Assembly: GCA_947306495.1 (NCBI GenBank)
Contig: CAMZGT010000001.1
Location: forward strand, 62,001 to 126,000
Source of the DNA: an uncultured Acinetobacter sp.
GTDB taxonomy: Bacteria > Cyanobacteriota > Vampirovibrionia > Gastranaerophilales > Gastranaerophilaceae
Reading direction: 5' to 3'
Length of the DNA: 64,000 nucleotides
Shown: piece after piece, positions 41,361-51,750 of the stretch
Layout of the letters: each line of letters begins with the position of its first letter
Position numbering within the stretch: the first letter of the stretch is position 1
Notes under the pieces: model-generated
What the model was told of the DNA's origin: nothing
Databases searched by the model: none
The model's input: only the letters and a program-made list of their open reading frames with translations
Position numbers and translations under genes: made by a program

Positions 41361-42182
41361 ATGCAAATACTAAACACTCATTACCCATATGCGAAACCTG
41401 CATTTAAAAGCTGCGTAAGAACTTATACGCACGATTTTTCCACATATCCTGAAAGTACAAGAAAATTAGTAGAAGCTAATAAAACAAAAAAAGGTATCCC
41501 GGTAAATACAAGTGTTTTAACTGCTACACACATGTTTAGAGGAGATTTAAACTGGTTTGAACTGGTAGAATTTATAAATAAAAATTTTGCCGATAAACCA
41601 AAAGTTCAGTCTTATTCGATTGCTGCTTCTGATGGCTCAGAAGCATATACATATGCAATTTCAGTAATGGACAGATTGCCTAAAGAGGTGTGGTTAAAAT
41701 ATCTCCCTGTTTATGCTTCAGACATTGACGCTGAAGTAATAAAAGCAGCCCAAACAGGAAAAATAAACCTAAAAGATTCTGATATTTGGATTATGGATGA
41801 GTCTTTGAAGCGTCCTACTGAGTATTTCAAATGCTGCGGGAATGCATTAAAAATAGAAAATGACCTTCATGATGCCGAATTAGTCAGTAAAGCATATGAA
41901 CCGATTCCAATTCTTAAAAATGCTGTAAAATTTGAGCAAGATGATATTTTACATAAAATTTCGAGCATTAAAGACGAAGGAAATTCTGTAATATTATGCC
42001 GCAATGTAACACCATATTTAGGTCAGTCATATGTAAAAGCCATAGTAAAAAAAGTTAATCAAATTTTACAAAAAGGAAGCCTTTTTATAATTGGTGAATT
42101 TGATTGCTGTACCGGAATTGATGAGCTTTTAAAACAAACTAAGTTTAAACAATGTGCAGATTTTGTTTTTCGTAAAATATAA
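41361..42182 (+). CDS. CheR-like methyltransferase domain protein
   Basis: SYSIAASDGSEAYTYAI, YASDIDAEVIKAAQTG, VILCRNVTPYLG. Confidence 0.65.
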   Translation: MQILNTHYPYAKPAFKSCVRTYTHDFSTYPESTRKLVEANKTKKGIPVNTSVLTATHMFRGDLNWFELVEFINKNFADKPKVQSYSIAASDGSEAYTYAISVMDRLPKEVWLKYLPVYASDIDAEVIKAAQTGKINLKDSDIWIMDESLKRPTEYFKCCGNALKIENDLHDAELVSKAYEPIPILKNAVKFEQDDILHKISSIKDEGNSVILCRNVTPYLGQSYVKAIVKKVNQILQKGSLFIIGEFDCCTGIDELLKQTKFKQCADFVFRKI

Positions 42183-44930
42183 TTATTTAATTCTTTTCAG
42201 TAATGATAGAAAATTATTGTTTAAAATATCACCATCAACTTTGGTCAAAAATACTTGCGCTCTTTCTTCTCCGTTTTTGAGCTTAGGTATCATAGAAAGC
42301 TCATTTGCATAATAGTTACTGTCATTTCTCGAGCTTATTGATATCTTGGTTGCTAAGGTATTTAAAGAAATATTTCTTAAAACCCCTGCAAAACCTTTGG
42401 TTTTATCAGAGAATTTTGTGTATACTCTGAGCATTGCGTCGTTAGTATTTAAATCATATCTGCCAAAAATCAGAGTAGCAAGTTCGTCGGATGTAGATTC
42501 TATCTTCATTCTCTTAATAACATTATCTTCAAGCTTCATTTCGCCTTGAATTTCATCAAAATTTCCGTCCGGTATTGTTACCAAATCAATAACTGTAGAA
42601 GGACTAATCATAGCAAGAGGATTCCGGAATAATGAAGCTGCTTTTAGGATATATTCAACGTATCCGATTTGTTCAATGCTGCCGTTTGATATTCGAAATT
42701 TTATATCTCCGTTCATTTTTAACGATTCATCAGATGAAAGTTCAATTAACCCTTTGGCTTTGCCGCTGATTTGACGGGGCATGCCTAAGATAGAGGTCGC
42801 CATAATATTTGAATCAACGTCTTTGATGCCAAGTTTCATGTAATAATGCTTCTGCGCTAAATCCGCCTTTACTTTCAATGTTGATATTCCGTCTGCAATA
42901 TCAAACCTGTTGGATTTTAGATTCATTATGCCGTCTTTATCAAGAGTCATATTGGCATTAATATTACCGAATTTTATTTCTTTATAAATTCCTTTTGCAA
43001 TATTCAAAGAACTGTTCTCAATAACAACAAGTCCCTTTGTGAATTCAAGCGAGTCTTTGTCTTCTTCTCCATCTTCACCCGTAGAAACCAAAGCTTGTTG
43101 AGCAGAAGAACTTTCATGATTTTTTTGAGGTTGTGCAAGAATTCTTTCTACGTCAACATTATCTAAGTTTAAGTTCATGTCCTTAACAATTATAGGAAAT
43201 CTTAATTCATTAAGAATTTTTCCGTCAAATTTATATTCAGAGCGTTTAAACCTTCCTTGAGAAGTCATTGATATAGTATTATTTTCTGCAGTCAATTTTG
43301 CTGCCCTTATAAACATCCTTTGAGCCGGCACAAAAACCTTATCTAAAGCTATTTCGCCTTTCATTACAGGATAACTGCCATGATTATCAATGTGCATTTG
43401 ACCGGAGACTTCACCTTTTTTGAAAATATTTTGACAAGTTAAAAAGTTTAGTATCTCACTGGGAAGCGGACGAGGAATATCAAGATTGATGTCCAAAATC
43501 CTCATATTGTCAGCCATATCTATATTGCCGTTCGCAGTTAATATCGGTTTTATTCCACGCTTTAGTTCACTATTAATATAATAATTAATTGTGTTAATCT
43601 TTAATATATTTTTTACAACGCTTAGGTCAACTTTAAATAAAGTTTTGTACTTTTCTAAAACCATAGATTGCTCGCCGATCTTAAATCCTTCATTCTCATC
43701 AAGTTTGAAAAACCATAGGATATCACAGGAACCGTTTTTAGATTTTAGAATCAATCTTGAACCTGCCTCGCCAAACATACCTAAACTGTAACCAAGCATT
43801 TTTGAGAGATAATTTTTGAAAAAATCATCTGTTATATATATATCAGAGATTATTTTTGTATCACACGTTTTCTGATAATCTTTTGTTTCTCTATGCATGG
43901 TAAGTTTGTTATTTATAAGATTATTATAATATCCTTCAAAATCTGAATATTTGATATCATTATTTCCAATATCAATAACACCTTGTGTGATTTTTACAGG
44001 TAAATCAAGTAGTTGAACCAGTTTAAAATCAATATTATGAATTTTTATATTCCCGTTTGTGTTTCCTTTTTTAATACTTAAATTAAAATCAACTTTTCCG
44101 TGTACATCTCTAATCGGCGCAAGCATTTTGCTTCCGTTATGAATAAAAATATCTGAAACTATTGCATTCGATATAACATTAGCATCAAAATCTCTAGAAA
44201 CTATATTTAACTCATGCCTACCTTTGTTATCCATAAAAGCATTTATAATAATGTTTGAATTGTCTACTGTTATAGGGAAATCTTTCACATACGCAACGTG
44301 ATCTTCCATAAAAATTCTATTTTTGTCATTTGCCGAAACAATAATTCGTTTATTGCCTTTTCTTAGTTCAAAGTCAAAATCAAAATGTAAAAATTTTCTT
44401 AACTCAGTTCTGTCAAAAATCATGTTTCGAGCTTGAAAGTTCATATTGAAATCAGGATTATTATACGAGATTATACATTTTTTTACCCCTAGCAAAACAT
44501 TATAAAAATCTAAATTAATAAAGCTTTTAGACTCTTTATTTTTTTTCGTCGGAGTTAAATCAGATATATTATAGGCATCGACAAAAATATCATCTGCAAT
44601 CATTTTCTTTACAATAATTCTGCGCTTAATAATATCTTCCAATGAAAATAAGGTATCTATATTTGATAAAGTCAGGAGATTTTTACCCTCTTTTGTTATA
44701 GATAAATTTTTTACCGTAAAAGCAATCTCAGAACCTGTTTTTAACTTTGGTTCAATGATATTCACATCTACATTTAAGGATTTTTTTGCTTGAGTTTCTA
44801 TTAAGGATATTATTTGGTTGTTAGAAACAGCATATGGCAAAGCATATCTATAAATCGCAAATAGAGCAAAACCCAATATTATTACAAAAAAACAAGAATA
44901 TATAATACTTTTTTTGATAAAGCTTCTCAT
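42183..44930 (-). CDS. AsmA-like (DUF3971-type) large envelope protein
   Basis: Single N-terminal TM, long beta-rich repeats, C-terminal AsmA-like region. Confidence 0.7.
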   Translation of the reverse strand: MRSFIKKSIIYSCFFVIILGFALFAIYRYALPYAVSNNQIISLIETQAKKSLNVDVNIIEPKLKTGSEIAFTVKNLSITKEGKNLLTLSNIDTLFSLEDIIKRRIIVKKMIADDIFVDAYNISDLTPTKKNKESKSFINLDFYNVLLGVKKCIISYNNPDFNMNFQARNMIFDRTELRKFLHFDFDFELRKGNKRIIVSANDKNRIFMEDHVAYVKDFPITVDNSNIIINAFMDNKGRHELNIVSRDFDANVISNAIVSDIFIHNGSKMLAPIRDVHGKVDFNLSIKKGNTNGNIKIHNIDFKLVQLLDLPVKITQGVIDIGNNDIKYSDFEGYYNNLINNKLTMHRETKDYQKTCDTKIISDIYITDDFFKNYLSKMLGYSLGMFGEAGSRLILKSKNGSCDILWFFKLDENEGFKIGEQSMVLEKYKTLFKVDLSVVKNILKINTINYYINSELKRGIKPILTANGNIDMADNMRILDINLDIPRPLPSEILNFLTCQNIFKKGEVSGQMHIDNHGSYPVMKGEIALDKVFVPAQRMFIRAAKLTAENNTISMTSQGRFKRSEYKFDGKILNELRFPIIVKDMNLNLDNVDVERILAQPQKNHESSSAQQALVSTGEDGEEDKDSLEFTKGLVVIENSSLNIAKGIYKEIKFGNINANMTLDKDGIMNLKSNRFDIADGISTLKVKADLAQKHYYMKLGIKDVDSNIMATSILGMPRQISGKAKGLIELSSDESLKMNGDIKFRISNGSIEQIGYVEYILKAASLFRNPLAMISPSTVIDLVTIPDGNFDEIQGEMKLEDNVIKRMKIESTSDELATLIFGRYDLNTNDAMLRVYTKFSDKTKGFAGVLRNISLNTLATKISISSRNDSNYYANELSMIPKLKNGEERAQVFLTKVDGDILNNNFLSLLKRIK

Positions 44931-44965
44931 AAGTAGAATTATACCATACAAACATTTACAAAAAC

Positions 44966-44994
44966 TTGCTAGGGTAATTTATGCGTGGTATAAT
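44966..44994 (+). promoter_or_regulatory. Promoter of rubrerythrin gene
   Basis: TTGCTA-N17-TATAAT. Confidence 0.6.
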
Positions 44995-45038
44995 TTCTTT
45001 GTGTATCATATATTTTTTAAAAAAGAAAGGAATTAATT

Positions 45039-45581
45039 ATGGCAAAATACGTATGTTCTGTTTGCGGTTATACTGTAGAAGGTGAAGCTCCAGAAACATG
45101 TCCTGTTTGTGGTGCTGTAAAAGAAGTTTTCACAAAAATGGAAGAAGGCAGCAAAAATTACGCTGACGAACACAAAGTAGGTATCGCAGCAGGTGTTGAT
45201 GCTGAAATCTTGGAAGGATTAAGAGCAAACTTTAACGGCGAATGTGCAGAAGTCGGAATGTACCTTGCAATGGCAAGACAAGCAGATAGAGAAGGTTATC
45301 CTGAAGTTGCTGAAGCTTACAGAAGATACGCTTTTGAAGAAGCGGATCACGCTTCGAGATTTGCAGAACTTTTAGGCGAAGTACTTACAGGTTCGACTAA
45401 AAAGAATCTTGAACTTAGAGCAGAAGCTGAATTTGGTGCTTGCGACGGTAAAATGAAATTAGCAAGAAAAGCTAAAGAATTAGGTTTGGATGCTATTCAT
45501 GATACAGTACACGAAATGGCTAAAGACGAAGCTCGCCATGGTAAAGGTTTTGATGGCCTTTTAGCAAGATATTTTGCGTAA
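45039..45581 (+). CDS. Rubrerythrin with N-terminal rubredoxin domain
   Basis: [23 protein letters not shown] at the N-terminus; [19 protein letters not shown] diiron motifs. Confidence 0.95.
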   Translation: MAKYVCSVCGYTVEGEAPETCPVCGAVKEVFTKMEEGSKNYADEHKVGIAAGVDAEILEGLRANFNGECAEVGMYLAMARQADREGYPEVAEAYRRYAFEEADHASRFAELLGEVLTGSTKKNLELRAEAEFGACDGKMKLARKAKELGLDAIHDTVHEMAKDEARHGKGFDGLLARYFA

Positions 45582-45593
45582 TAAAGTATTAAG

Positions 45594-45638
45594 ATAATAA
45601 TCGAAGGCGCAGGCAAAGCCTGCGCCTTCGATTATTAT
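45594..45638. terminator. Bidirectional terminator, 21-bp perfect stem
   Basis: ATAATAATCGAAGGCGCAGGC-AAA-GCCTGCGCCTTCGATTATTAT. Confidence 0.95.
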
Positions 45639-45657
45639 TTTGACTACGCTAATATAC

Positions 45658-46956
45658 TTATATTTCACCAACTAAGTCATACTCTGTCGCACCAATTATT
45701 TTAACTTGTTCAATATCACCCGGAGTAACAATTTTATCTGTTTTAATACTTACTATACCGTCAACTTCAGGAGCATCAAACTCACTGCGTGCAACAATTT
45801 CACCATCATCTGAATATGCTTCGATAATACATGGAATAGTTTTACCGACAAAACTTTTATTACGCTCAAGAGATATATCTTGCTGAATTTCCATAAGCTT
45901 TCTATATCTCTCTTTTGCAATCTTAGCAGGAACTCTATTTTTCATATTATAAGACGGAGTACCCTTTTCTCTTGAATACGTAAAAACACCGACTCTGTCA
46001 AATTTCATGTCTTTCACAAATTGTACAAGATGCTCAAAATATTCTTCTGTTTCTCCCGGATATCCAACTATAAATGTTGTTCTGATTGAAACATCCGGAA
46101 TTTGTTTCCTTAGATTTTCTATCATAGGACGATAGTCAAAACTTGGTCGATTCATAAGTTTTAACATTTCAGGGTGTGAATGTTGAAGCGGAATATCTAT
46201 GTATTTTACCACTTTATCCAGTGTTGCTATGGCATTAATAAGTTCATCATTTAATGTAGTCGGGTATGCATACATAAAACGTATCCAGCCTAAATCTTCT
46301 ATTTTATTAAGCTCTTTCAACAATTCTACAAGCATCGGTTTTTTATATAAATCAATACCGTATCCTGTTGTATCCTGCGCGATCAAAATAATTTCAGTTA
46401 CACCCTTTTTGACGAGTTTTTTAGCTTCTGAAATTATATCTTCCATTCTTCTAGAATGATAATCGCCTCGCAAATACGGAATTACACAGTAACCACAGCG
46501 ATAATGACAACCGTCAGCTATTTTTATATAAGAGCTTGCACCCATCGTAATTTGTTGTCTTTCAACTATTTCAGGGTAAATATAGTTAGGCTTTTCGCTA
46601 ACTTCAACTTCATAACCCTTATCAATATTTTTGATTACATCCACTATCTTATTGAAGTCAGTTGCTCCGACCATTCCTACTATTTCAGGAATTTCCTTTT
46701 TTAGTTCTTTAGAATGTTTTTGAGCAAGACAACCCGCTACAATCACTTTTTTACCTTGTTCAACCAATTCAAGGATTGTCGAAATTGATTCTCTTTCCGC
46801 ATCACAAATAAAAGAACAAGTATTAACAATAACAATATCTGTTTCGTTTTCGTCAAGAGTTATTTCGTACCCGTTTTGAGTAAGTATACCCAATATCAAT
46901 TCAGAATCAACTAAATTTTTTGCACATCCGTGACTTATAAGAGCTATCTTTTTCAT
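45658..46956 (-). CDS. rimO: Ribosomal protein S12 methylthiotransferase
   Basis: ALISHGCAKNLVDSE, IADGCHYRCGYCVIPYLRGDYHSR radical SAM motif. Confidence 0.95.
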   Translation of the reverse strand: MKKIALISHGCAKNLVDSELILGILTQNGYEITLDENETDIVIVNTCSFICDAERESISTILELVEQGKKVIVAGCLAQKHSKELKKEIPEIVGMVGATDFNKIVDVIKNIDKGYEVEVSEKPNYIYPEIVERQQITMGASSYIKIADGCHYRCGYCVIPYLRGDYHSRRMEDIISEAKKLVKKGVTEIILIAQDTTGYGIDLYKKPMLVELLKELNKIEDLGWIRFMYAYPTTLNDELINAIATLDKVVKYIDIPLQHSHPEMLKLMNRPSFDYRPMIENLRKQIPDVSIRTTFIVGYPGETEEYFEHLVQFVKDMKFDRVGVFTYSREKGTPSYNMKNRVPAKIAKERYRKLMEIQQDISLERNKSFVGKTIPCIIEAYSDDGEIVARSEFDAPEVDGIVSIKTDKIVTPGDIEQVKIIGATEYDLVGEI

Positions 46957-46979
46957 AAAATTATAATACCATGCGTACT

Positions 46980-47315
46980 CTATTTTTTAAATATGAAAAA
47001 TACGGCAAGAATTATAAAAATAAAACCTATAAGATAGTTCCATTTGAATTGCTCTTTTAAGTACAAAACCGAAAAAAATGAAAAAACCAAAAGAGTTATA
47101 ACTTCTTGAATAGTTTTGAGTTGAGTCGCATTATAACAATCATATCCAATTCTGTTTGCAGGCACCTGAAAACAGTATTCAAAAAAAGCAATACCCCAAC
47201 TTGCAAGAATCACAACAAATAACGGTAACCCTCTGAATTTTAGATGTCCGTACCAAGCAAATGTCATGAATATATTTGATATAAGCAATAAAACAATCGG
47301 TGTTAAATATCTCAT
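46980..47315 (-). CDS. DMT/DUF486 family small membrane protein
   Basis: FMTFAWYGHLKFRGLPL...FFEYCFQVPANRIGY. Confidence 0.88.
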   Translation of the reverse strand: MRYLTPIVLLLISNIFMTFAWYGHLKFRGLPLFVVILASWGIAFFEYCFQVPANRIGYDCYNATQLKTIQEVITLLVFSFFSVLYLKEQFKWNYLIGFIFIILAVFFIFKK

Positions 47316-47366
47316 ATAAAAATTTTAACAAAAAATACAATATTTTGTTATTTTTTATATTTTTAA

Positions 47367-48017
47367 TTATTCGCCTATTTTCATAACCATAGGTATCTTA
47401 CCAATTTCACGAATTTGGCGTTCAAATTCTGTAATATCAACACTAATAGCATCAAAAGTATTATAATGCATAGGAATAATAGCACTTGCACCAAGCCATT
47501 CTGCTGCTTTTACAGCATGTTCAATATCCATAGTGTATTTTCCGCCTATAGGTAATATAGCTATATCTGGTTGATAAACCTCTCCTATCATCTTCATTTC
47601 TGTGCTTAAGCTTGTATCACCGGCATGATAGATTGTTTGACCATCTATATCAAAAACAAAACCGCAAGGAGACCCGGCATAATGTCCGTCAGGAGTTGTG
47701 CTAGAGTGAAAAGCTGGAACTGCAACAACTCTTCCCCAACTATATTCCTGCCAAGCTCCCAACCCTATATCTATCGCTTTTGCTCCTTGTTTTGAACAAT
47801 AGTTCGCAAGTTCAAAAATAGCAGTAATAGGAGCACTTGTCATTCTTGATATTTCAATTGCGCTTCCCAGATGGTCGCCATGTCCGTGGGTTACAAAAAT
47901 ATTGTATATATTTTCAGGCTTATAATTTTGCACACAAACCAAAAACGGGTCTATAAGAAATTTTTTTCCATTCGTTTCTATTTCAAATGCGCTATGTCCT
48001 AAATAATGTATTTTCAT
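47367..48017 (-). CDS. UPF0173-type metal-dependent hydrolase
   Basis: MKIHYLGHSAFEIETNGKKFLIDPFL, THGHGDHLG. Confidence 0.92.
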   Translation of the reverse strand: MKIHYLGHSAFEIETNGKKFLIDPFLVCVQNYKPENIYNIFVTHGHGDHLGSAIEISRMTSAPITAIFELANYCSKQGAKAIDIGLGAWQEYSWGRVVAVPAFHSSTTPDGHYAGSPCGFVFDIDGQTIYHAGDTSLSTEMKMIGEVYQPDIAILPIGGKYTMDIEHAVKAAEWLGASAIIPMHYNTFDAISVDITEFERQIREIGKIPMVMKIGE

Positions 48018-48028
48018 GTTCTTGCTTC

Positions 48029-48370
48029 CTATCTGTTTAATTTCTCTTGTAATTTTCTCAATTTTTTATACTCTTGGCCCCATTTTTGCATAGCTTCTAC
48101 AACCGGCCTTAGCGTATACCCTATATCTGTTAAATAATATTCTACACATTTTTCTTTTGTGTCTGCTTCTTCTCTGATAACAAGACCGTCTTCTTCCATC
48201 TCTTTAAGACAAGCACTAAGAACCTTTGGCGTGCATCCCAATTTTTTCTTAAGCTCGGAAAATCTTAATTCTTGTTTAAGTAATTCTTTGACTATTAATA
48301 TTTTCCACCTTGCTCCGACAAGTTGTAAAATAACACTTACCGGATTTGATGAAATATCTTTGTAATCCAT
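48029..48370 (-). CDS. HxlR-family transcriptional regulator
   Basis: VGARWKILIVKELLKQELRFSELKKKLGCTPKVLSACLKEME. Confidence 0.92.
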   Translation of the reverse strand: MDYKDISSNPVSVILQLVGARWKILIVKELLKQELRFSELKKKLGCTPKVLSACLKEMEEDGLVIREEADTKEKCVEYYLTDIGYTLRPVVEAMQKWGQEYKKLRKLQEKLNR

Positions 48371-48400
48371 AATTATACCTAAATCTAACCTAACAATTTT

Positions 48401-48715
48401 TTAATTATCTTTTTCTGCAGAATTCCATAATTCCGTTAACTTATCTTTAATCCCCATTCTTCCGAACCATTTTGATACAAAACGTTCCTCATAACCGAGT
48501 CCCCCATTAATTTTAGTACAATCATTCAAAGCAAATACAGCTTCAGAGATAGATATTCTGACAAAAAAATGAGGTTGAGTATATTTGGATAAATCCATCC
48601 AGATTTTTATATTATTGTATTTTGCAACACTTACGTTTCTGGAACTGTGCGCATCTGATTGCTCTTGTATAAGAAAATTTTTAAAACTATCTTCCAAATC
48701 TTTAAATGTAGCCAT
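48401..48715 (-). CDS. Hypothetical protein
   Basis: 104 aa ORF in an apparent operon. Confidence 0.65.
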   Translation of the reverse strand: MATFKDLEDSFKNFLIQEQSDAHSSRNVSVAKYNNIKIWMDLSKYTQPHFFVRISISEAVFALNDCTKINGGLGYEERFVSKWFGRMGIKDKLTELWNSAEKDN

Positions 48716-48731
48716 TTTTTATTACTTTCCT

Positions 48732-50099
48732 TTAATTATTTAAACTATGAATAGGAGCAGGAATTCTGCCGCCTCTTAAGACGAAATCCGCAGAAGAAAG
48801 TTTGTTAACTTTCATTATAGGAGCTTCTCCAAGAAGTCCACCATATATTACCTTATCACCTTCTTTTTTATTGGGCGCAGGTATAATCCTTGCCGCTGTA
48901 GTTTTTTTATTTATCATACCAATTGCCATTTCATCCGCTATCATACCGGCAATCGTGGTATAAGGTGTATCTCCCGGTATTGCAATCATATCCAACCCAA
49001 CAGAGCAAACACAAGTCATTGCTTCTAATTTATCAAAAGTCAAATATCCTTTTTCTGCAGCTTCTATCATGCCTGCATCTTCAGAAACAGGAATAAATGC
49101 ACCTGACAAACCGCCGACATACGAACTTGCCATAATTCCGCCCTTTTTAACGGCATCATTAAGCATAGCAAGCGCAGCTGTTGTTCCGTGTGCACCCGCG
49201 TGTTCAAGTCCCATTGCTTGGAAAATTTGCGCAACACTGTCTCCTACCACAGGAGTCGGAGCTAATGATAAATCAATTACACCAAAGGGAACATTAAGTT
49301 TTTTTGCAAGTTTTCTGCCGACTAACTCTCCGGTACCCGTAATTTTGTATGCTGTTTGCTTAATCTTATTTGATAATTCACCCATATCAGCCTTTTTGTC
49401 TAAATCCAAAATAGCCGCTCTTACTACACCGGGGCCGGAAACTCCAATATTTAGAGCACATTCCGGTTCTCCATATCCGCAATATGCGCCTGCCATAAAC
49501 GGATTATCGCTAACTGAATTACAAAAAACTACAAGTTTTGCTGCGCCAATTCCATCTCTTTCGGATGTTAACTCTGCTGATTTTTTAATTGTTTCCGCCA
49601 TCTTTAAAACAGCATCCATATTTATACCTGCTTTAGATGTGCCTACGTTTACAGACGAACAAAGTTTTTCAGTTATAGCCAAAGCTTCGGGAATTGATTC
49701 AATAAGAGCTGAATCGCCTTTTGTGAAACCTTTCTCCACAAGTGCTGAATACCCGCCTATAAAGTCTATACCTAAGTTTTCGGCACAACCATCCAACGTT
49801 TTAGCTATTTTCAAATAATCCTTAACTTTACAAGCTTCGCCTACCAAAGAAATCGGCGTTACAGCAATTCTTTTGTTTACAATAGGAATTGAATAGTCAT
49901 TTTCTATTTCATCAGCATATTTAACAAGATTCTGAGCATATTTGTCCAATTTGTATTTTATTTTGTCACAGACAATATTTACATCTTCAGACAAACAATC
50001 TCTCAGGCTTATTGTAAGCGTCACAGTTCTTATATCAAAATTGTGAAGCTTTATCATATTAATTGTTTCAAGAATTAAATTTTCGTCAAAAATAGTCAT
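48732..50099 (-). CDS. UPF0210/PFL-family (DUF711) protein
   Basis: [58 protein letters not shown]. Confidence 0.92.
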   Translation of the reverse strand: MTIFDENLILETINMIKLHNFDIRTVTLTISLRDCLSEDVNIVCDKIKYKLDKYAQNLVKYADEIENDYSIPIVNKRIAVTPISLVGEACKVKDYLKIAKTLDGCAENLGIDFIGGYSALVEKGFTKGDSALIESIPEALAITEKLCSSVNVGTSKAGINMDAVLKMAETIKKSAELTSERDGIGAAKLVVFCNSVSDNPFMAGAYCGYGEPECALNIGVSGPGVVRAAILDLDKKADMGELSNKIKQTAYKITGTGELVGRKLAKKLNVPFGVIDLSLAPTPVVGDSVAQIFQAMGLEHAGAHGTTAALAMLNDAVKKGGIMASSYVGGLSGAFIPVSEDAGMIEAAEKGYLTFDKLEAMTCVCSVGLDMIAIPGDTPYTTIAGMIADEMAIGMINKKTTAARIIPAPNKKEGDKVIYGGLLGEAPIMKVNKLSSADFVLRGGRIPAPIHSLNN

Positions 50100-50201
50100 A
50101 GTCCAAACAATTGTAACATATTATAGGGTATAATAGCAAAATATTTTTCTCTATTAAGCAAAGGTTAATATATGATACAATTTAATAAAAAGAGGTGTAA
50201 T

Positions 50202-51749
50202 ATGGATAAACAAGAAATTTTTATAAACTTAAGAGAAGAATTTTCCAGAAAATTAGAACCTGCAAATTACGAAGCAAACATATCAAGTTGGAATTTTTAC
50301 ACAAATTCGACGGAAGAAAATATGCAAAAAATGCAAGAAGCTGATGATACTGTTTCAAATTTATACAAGGATAAAATTTTTTATGAAAAATTTCTTTCTA
50401 TTGATAAAAGTAAGCTCTGTAAACACGAAGCCAAACAGTTAAAAGATATTTTGCGCATCTTTGATGAAGAATTGAACACAGGTGATGCAAAAAAAGCTTT
50501 ACGGGAAAAAGAAAATGAGATAGCAAGAAAATATAATTCTTATATTCCCATGCTGGACGGAAAAGAAATTACAAATGTTAAAATTGCCCAAATACTTCAA
50601 ACAGAAGTCGACTCTGAAATCAGGAGAAAAGCATATGAGGCCAAAATAAAAGGTGGTGATTTAATCGCTAATGATTTAATTGAATTTATAAAAATGCGCA
50701 ATAATTATGCTAAAACGAAAGGATATAATAACTTTTTTGAATATAAACTAAAAGAAGCCTATGACGTTAATATAGAACAATTAGAAAAACTTATAGACGA
50801 AGTTTACTCAAACGCTCATGATAAAATTGCTTTCATACAAAAAGAAACTCAACAAGAATTAAAAGATTTTTTTCAAGTTGAAACCTTAAAACCGTGGCAT
50901 TATGGTTTTCTGTTGGATTCTAATCCTGAAAAAGGTGTCAACGAAATTCTTAAAAAGAATAATATTGAGGAAATTTCAAAACAAACTTATATGGGAATGG
51001 GTTACAATATTGATAAAATGATAGAAGACGGGAAACTGACTCTTGATTTATATCCGAGGAAAGGTAAAAATACTCACGGTTTTTGTTTTGGAATTAAAGC
51101 CGGTGAAGATTCAAGAATTCTTGCAAACCTGATAAACAACACGAATAGCCTGGATACCCTAAACCACGAAATGGGTCATTGCATATACGATTTAGGAATT
51201 TTAAATACATTACCGTATTTTGACCAAGAACCTGCTTCTTCAGCTTTCACGGAAGCTATTGCTATGATGATGGGTGATATTATAAAAAAGGAAAATATTT
51301 TAAAAGATTTAATTCCACAAAATTTATTCATAAAATTCCAAAACTCGCACAAAAAAGACGAAGCAAAATTTATATCACGAAGCCTGCAAATTATAGACTT
51401 CGAACGTGAATTTTATAAAAATCCCGACCAAAATCCGGCAAATTTATGGCAAAATATTAAACAAAAATATTTAAACAGAAACGAGGAAGCAAATAATGAA
51501 TGGGCAACTATTCCGCACTACTTATCACATCCTTCGTATTATCAAAACTATTTTAGGGCAACGCTTATGAAAGCTCAAATATATAATCACCTGAAATCTG
51601 TTTTAGGTAATATTACAGAAAATAAATCTACTGCTGAATATTTAATAAAAAATATTTTTTCTTACGGCGCATCTGTTGATGAATATGATCTGATTAAGCA
51701 GTTAACAGGTAAAGATTTTTCGGCAAAAGATTTTATAAAATCATTATAA
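50202..51749 (+). CDS. Zinc metallopeptidase, M2/M3-like
   Basis: LNHEMGHCIYDLG (HExxH), downstream EAIAMMMGD. Confidence 0.75.
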   Translation: MDKQEIFINLREEFSRKLEPANYEANISSWNFYTNSTEENMQKMQEADDTVSNLYKDKIFYEKFLSIDKSKLCKHEAKQLKDILRIFDEELNTGDAKKALREKENEIARKYNSYIPMLDGKEITNVKIAQILQTEVDSEIRRKAYEAKIKGGDLIANDLIEFIKMRNNYAKTKGYNNFFEYKLKEAYDVNIEQLEKLIDEVYSNAHDKIAFIQKETQQELKDFFQVETLKPWHYGFLLDSNPEKGVNEILKKNNIEEISKQTYMGMGYNIDKMIEDGKLTLDLYPRKGKNTHGFCFGIKAGEDSRILANLINNTNSLDTLNHEMGHCIYDLGILNTLPYFDQEPASSAFTEAIAMMMGDIIKKENILKDLIPQNLFIKFQNSHKKDEAKFISRSLQIIDFEREFYKNPDQNPANLWQNIKQKYLNRNEEANNEWATIPHYLSHPSYYQNYFRATLMKAQIYNHLKSVLGNITENKSTAEYLIKNIFSYGASVDEYDLIKQLTGKDFSAKDFIKSL

Positions 51750-51750
51750 G

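Noticed and set aside
49069-49818. 249-aa plus-strand ORF opposite the UPF0210 gene
   Set aside because: It is antisense to a well-supported conserved gene; composition reflects the complementary strand, as with most other overlapping ORFs in the supplied track (e.g. 1483-1842, 4971-5327, 22190-22624, 55023-55373).
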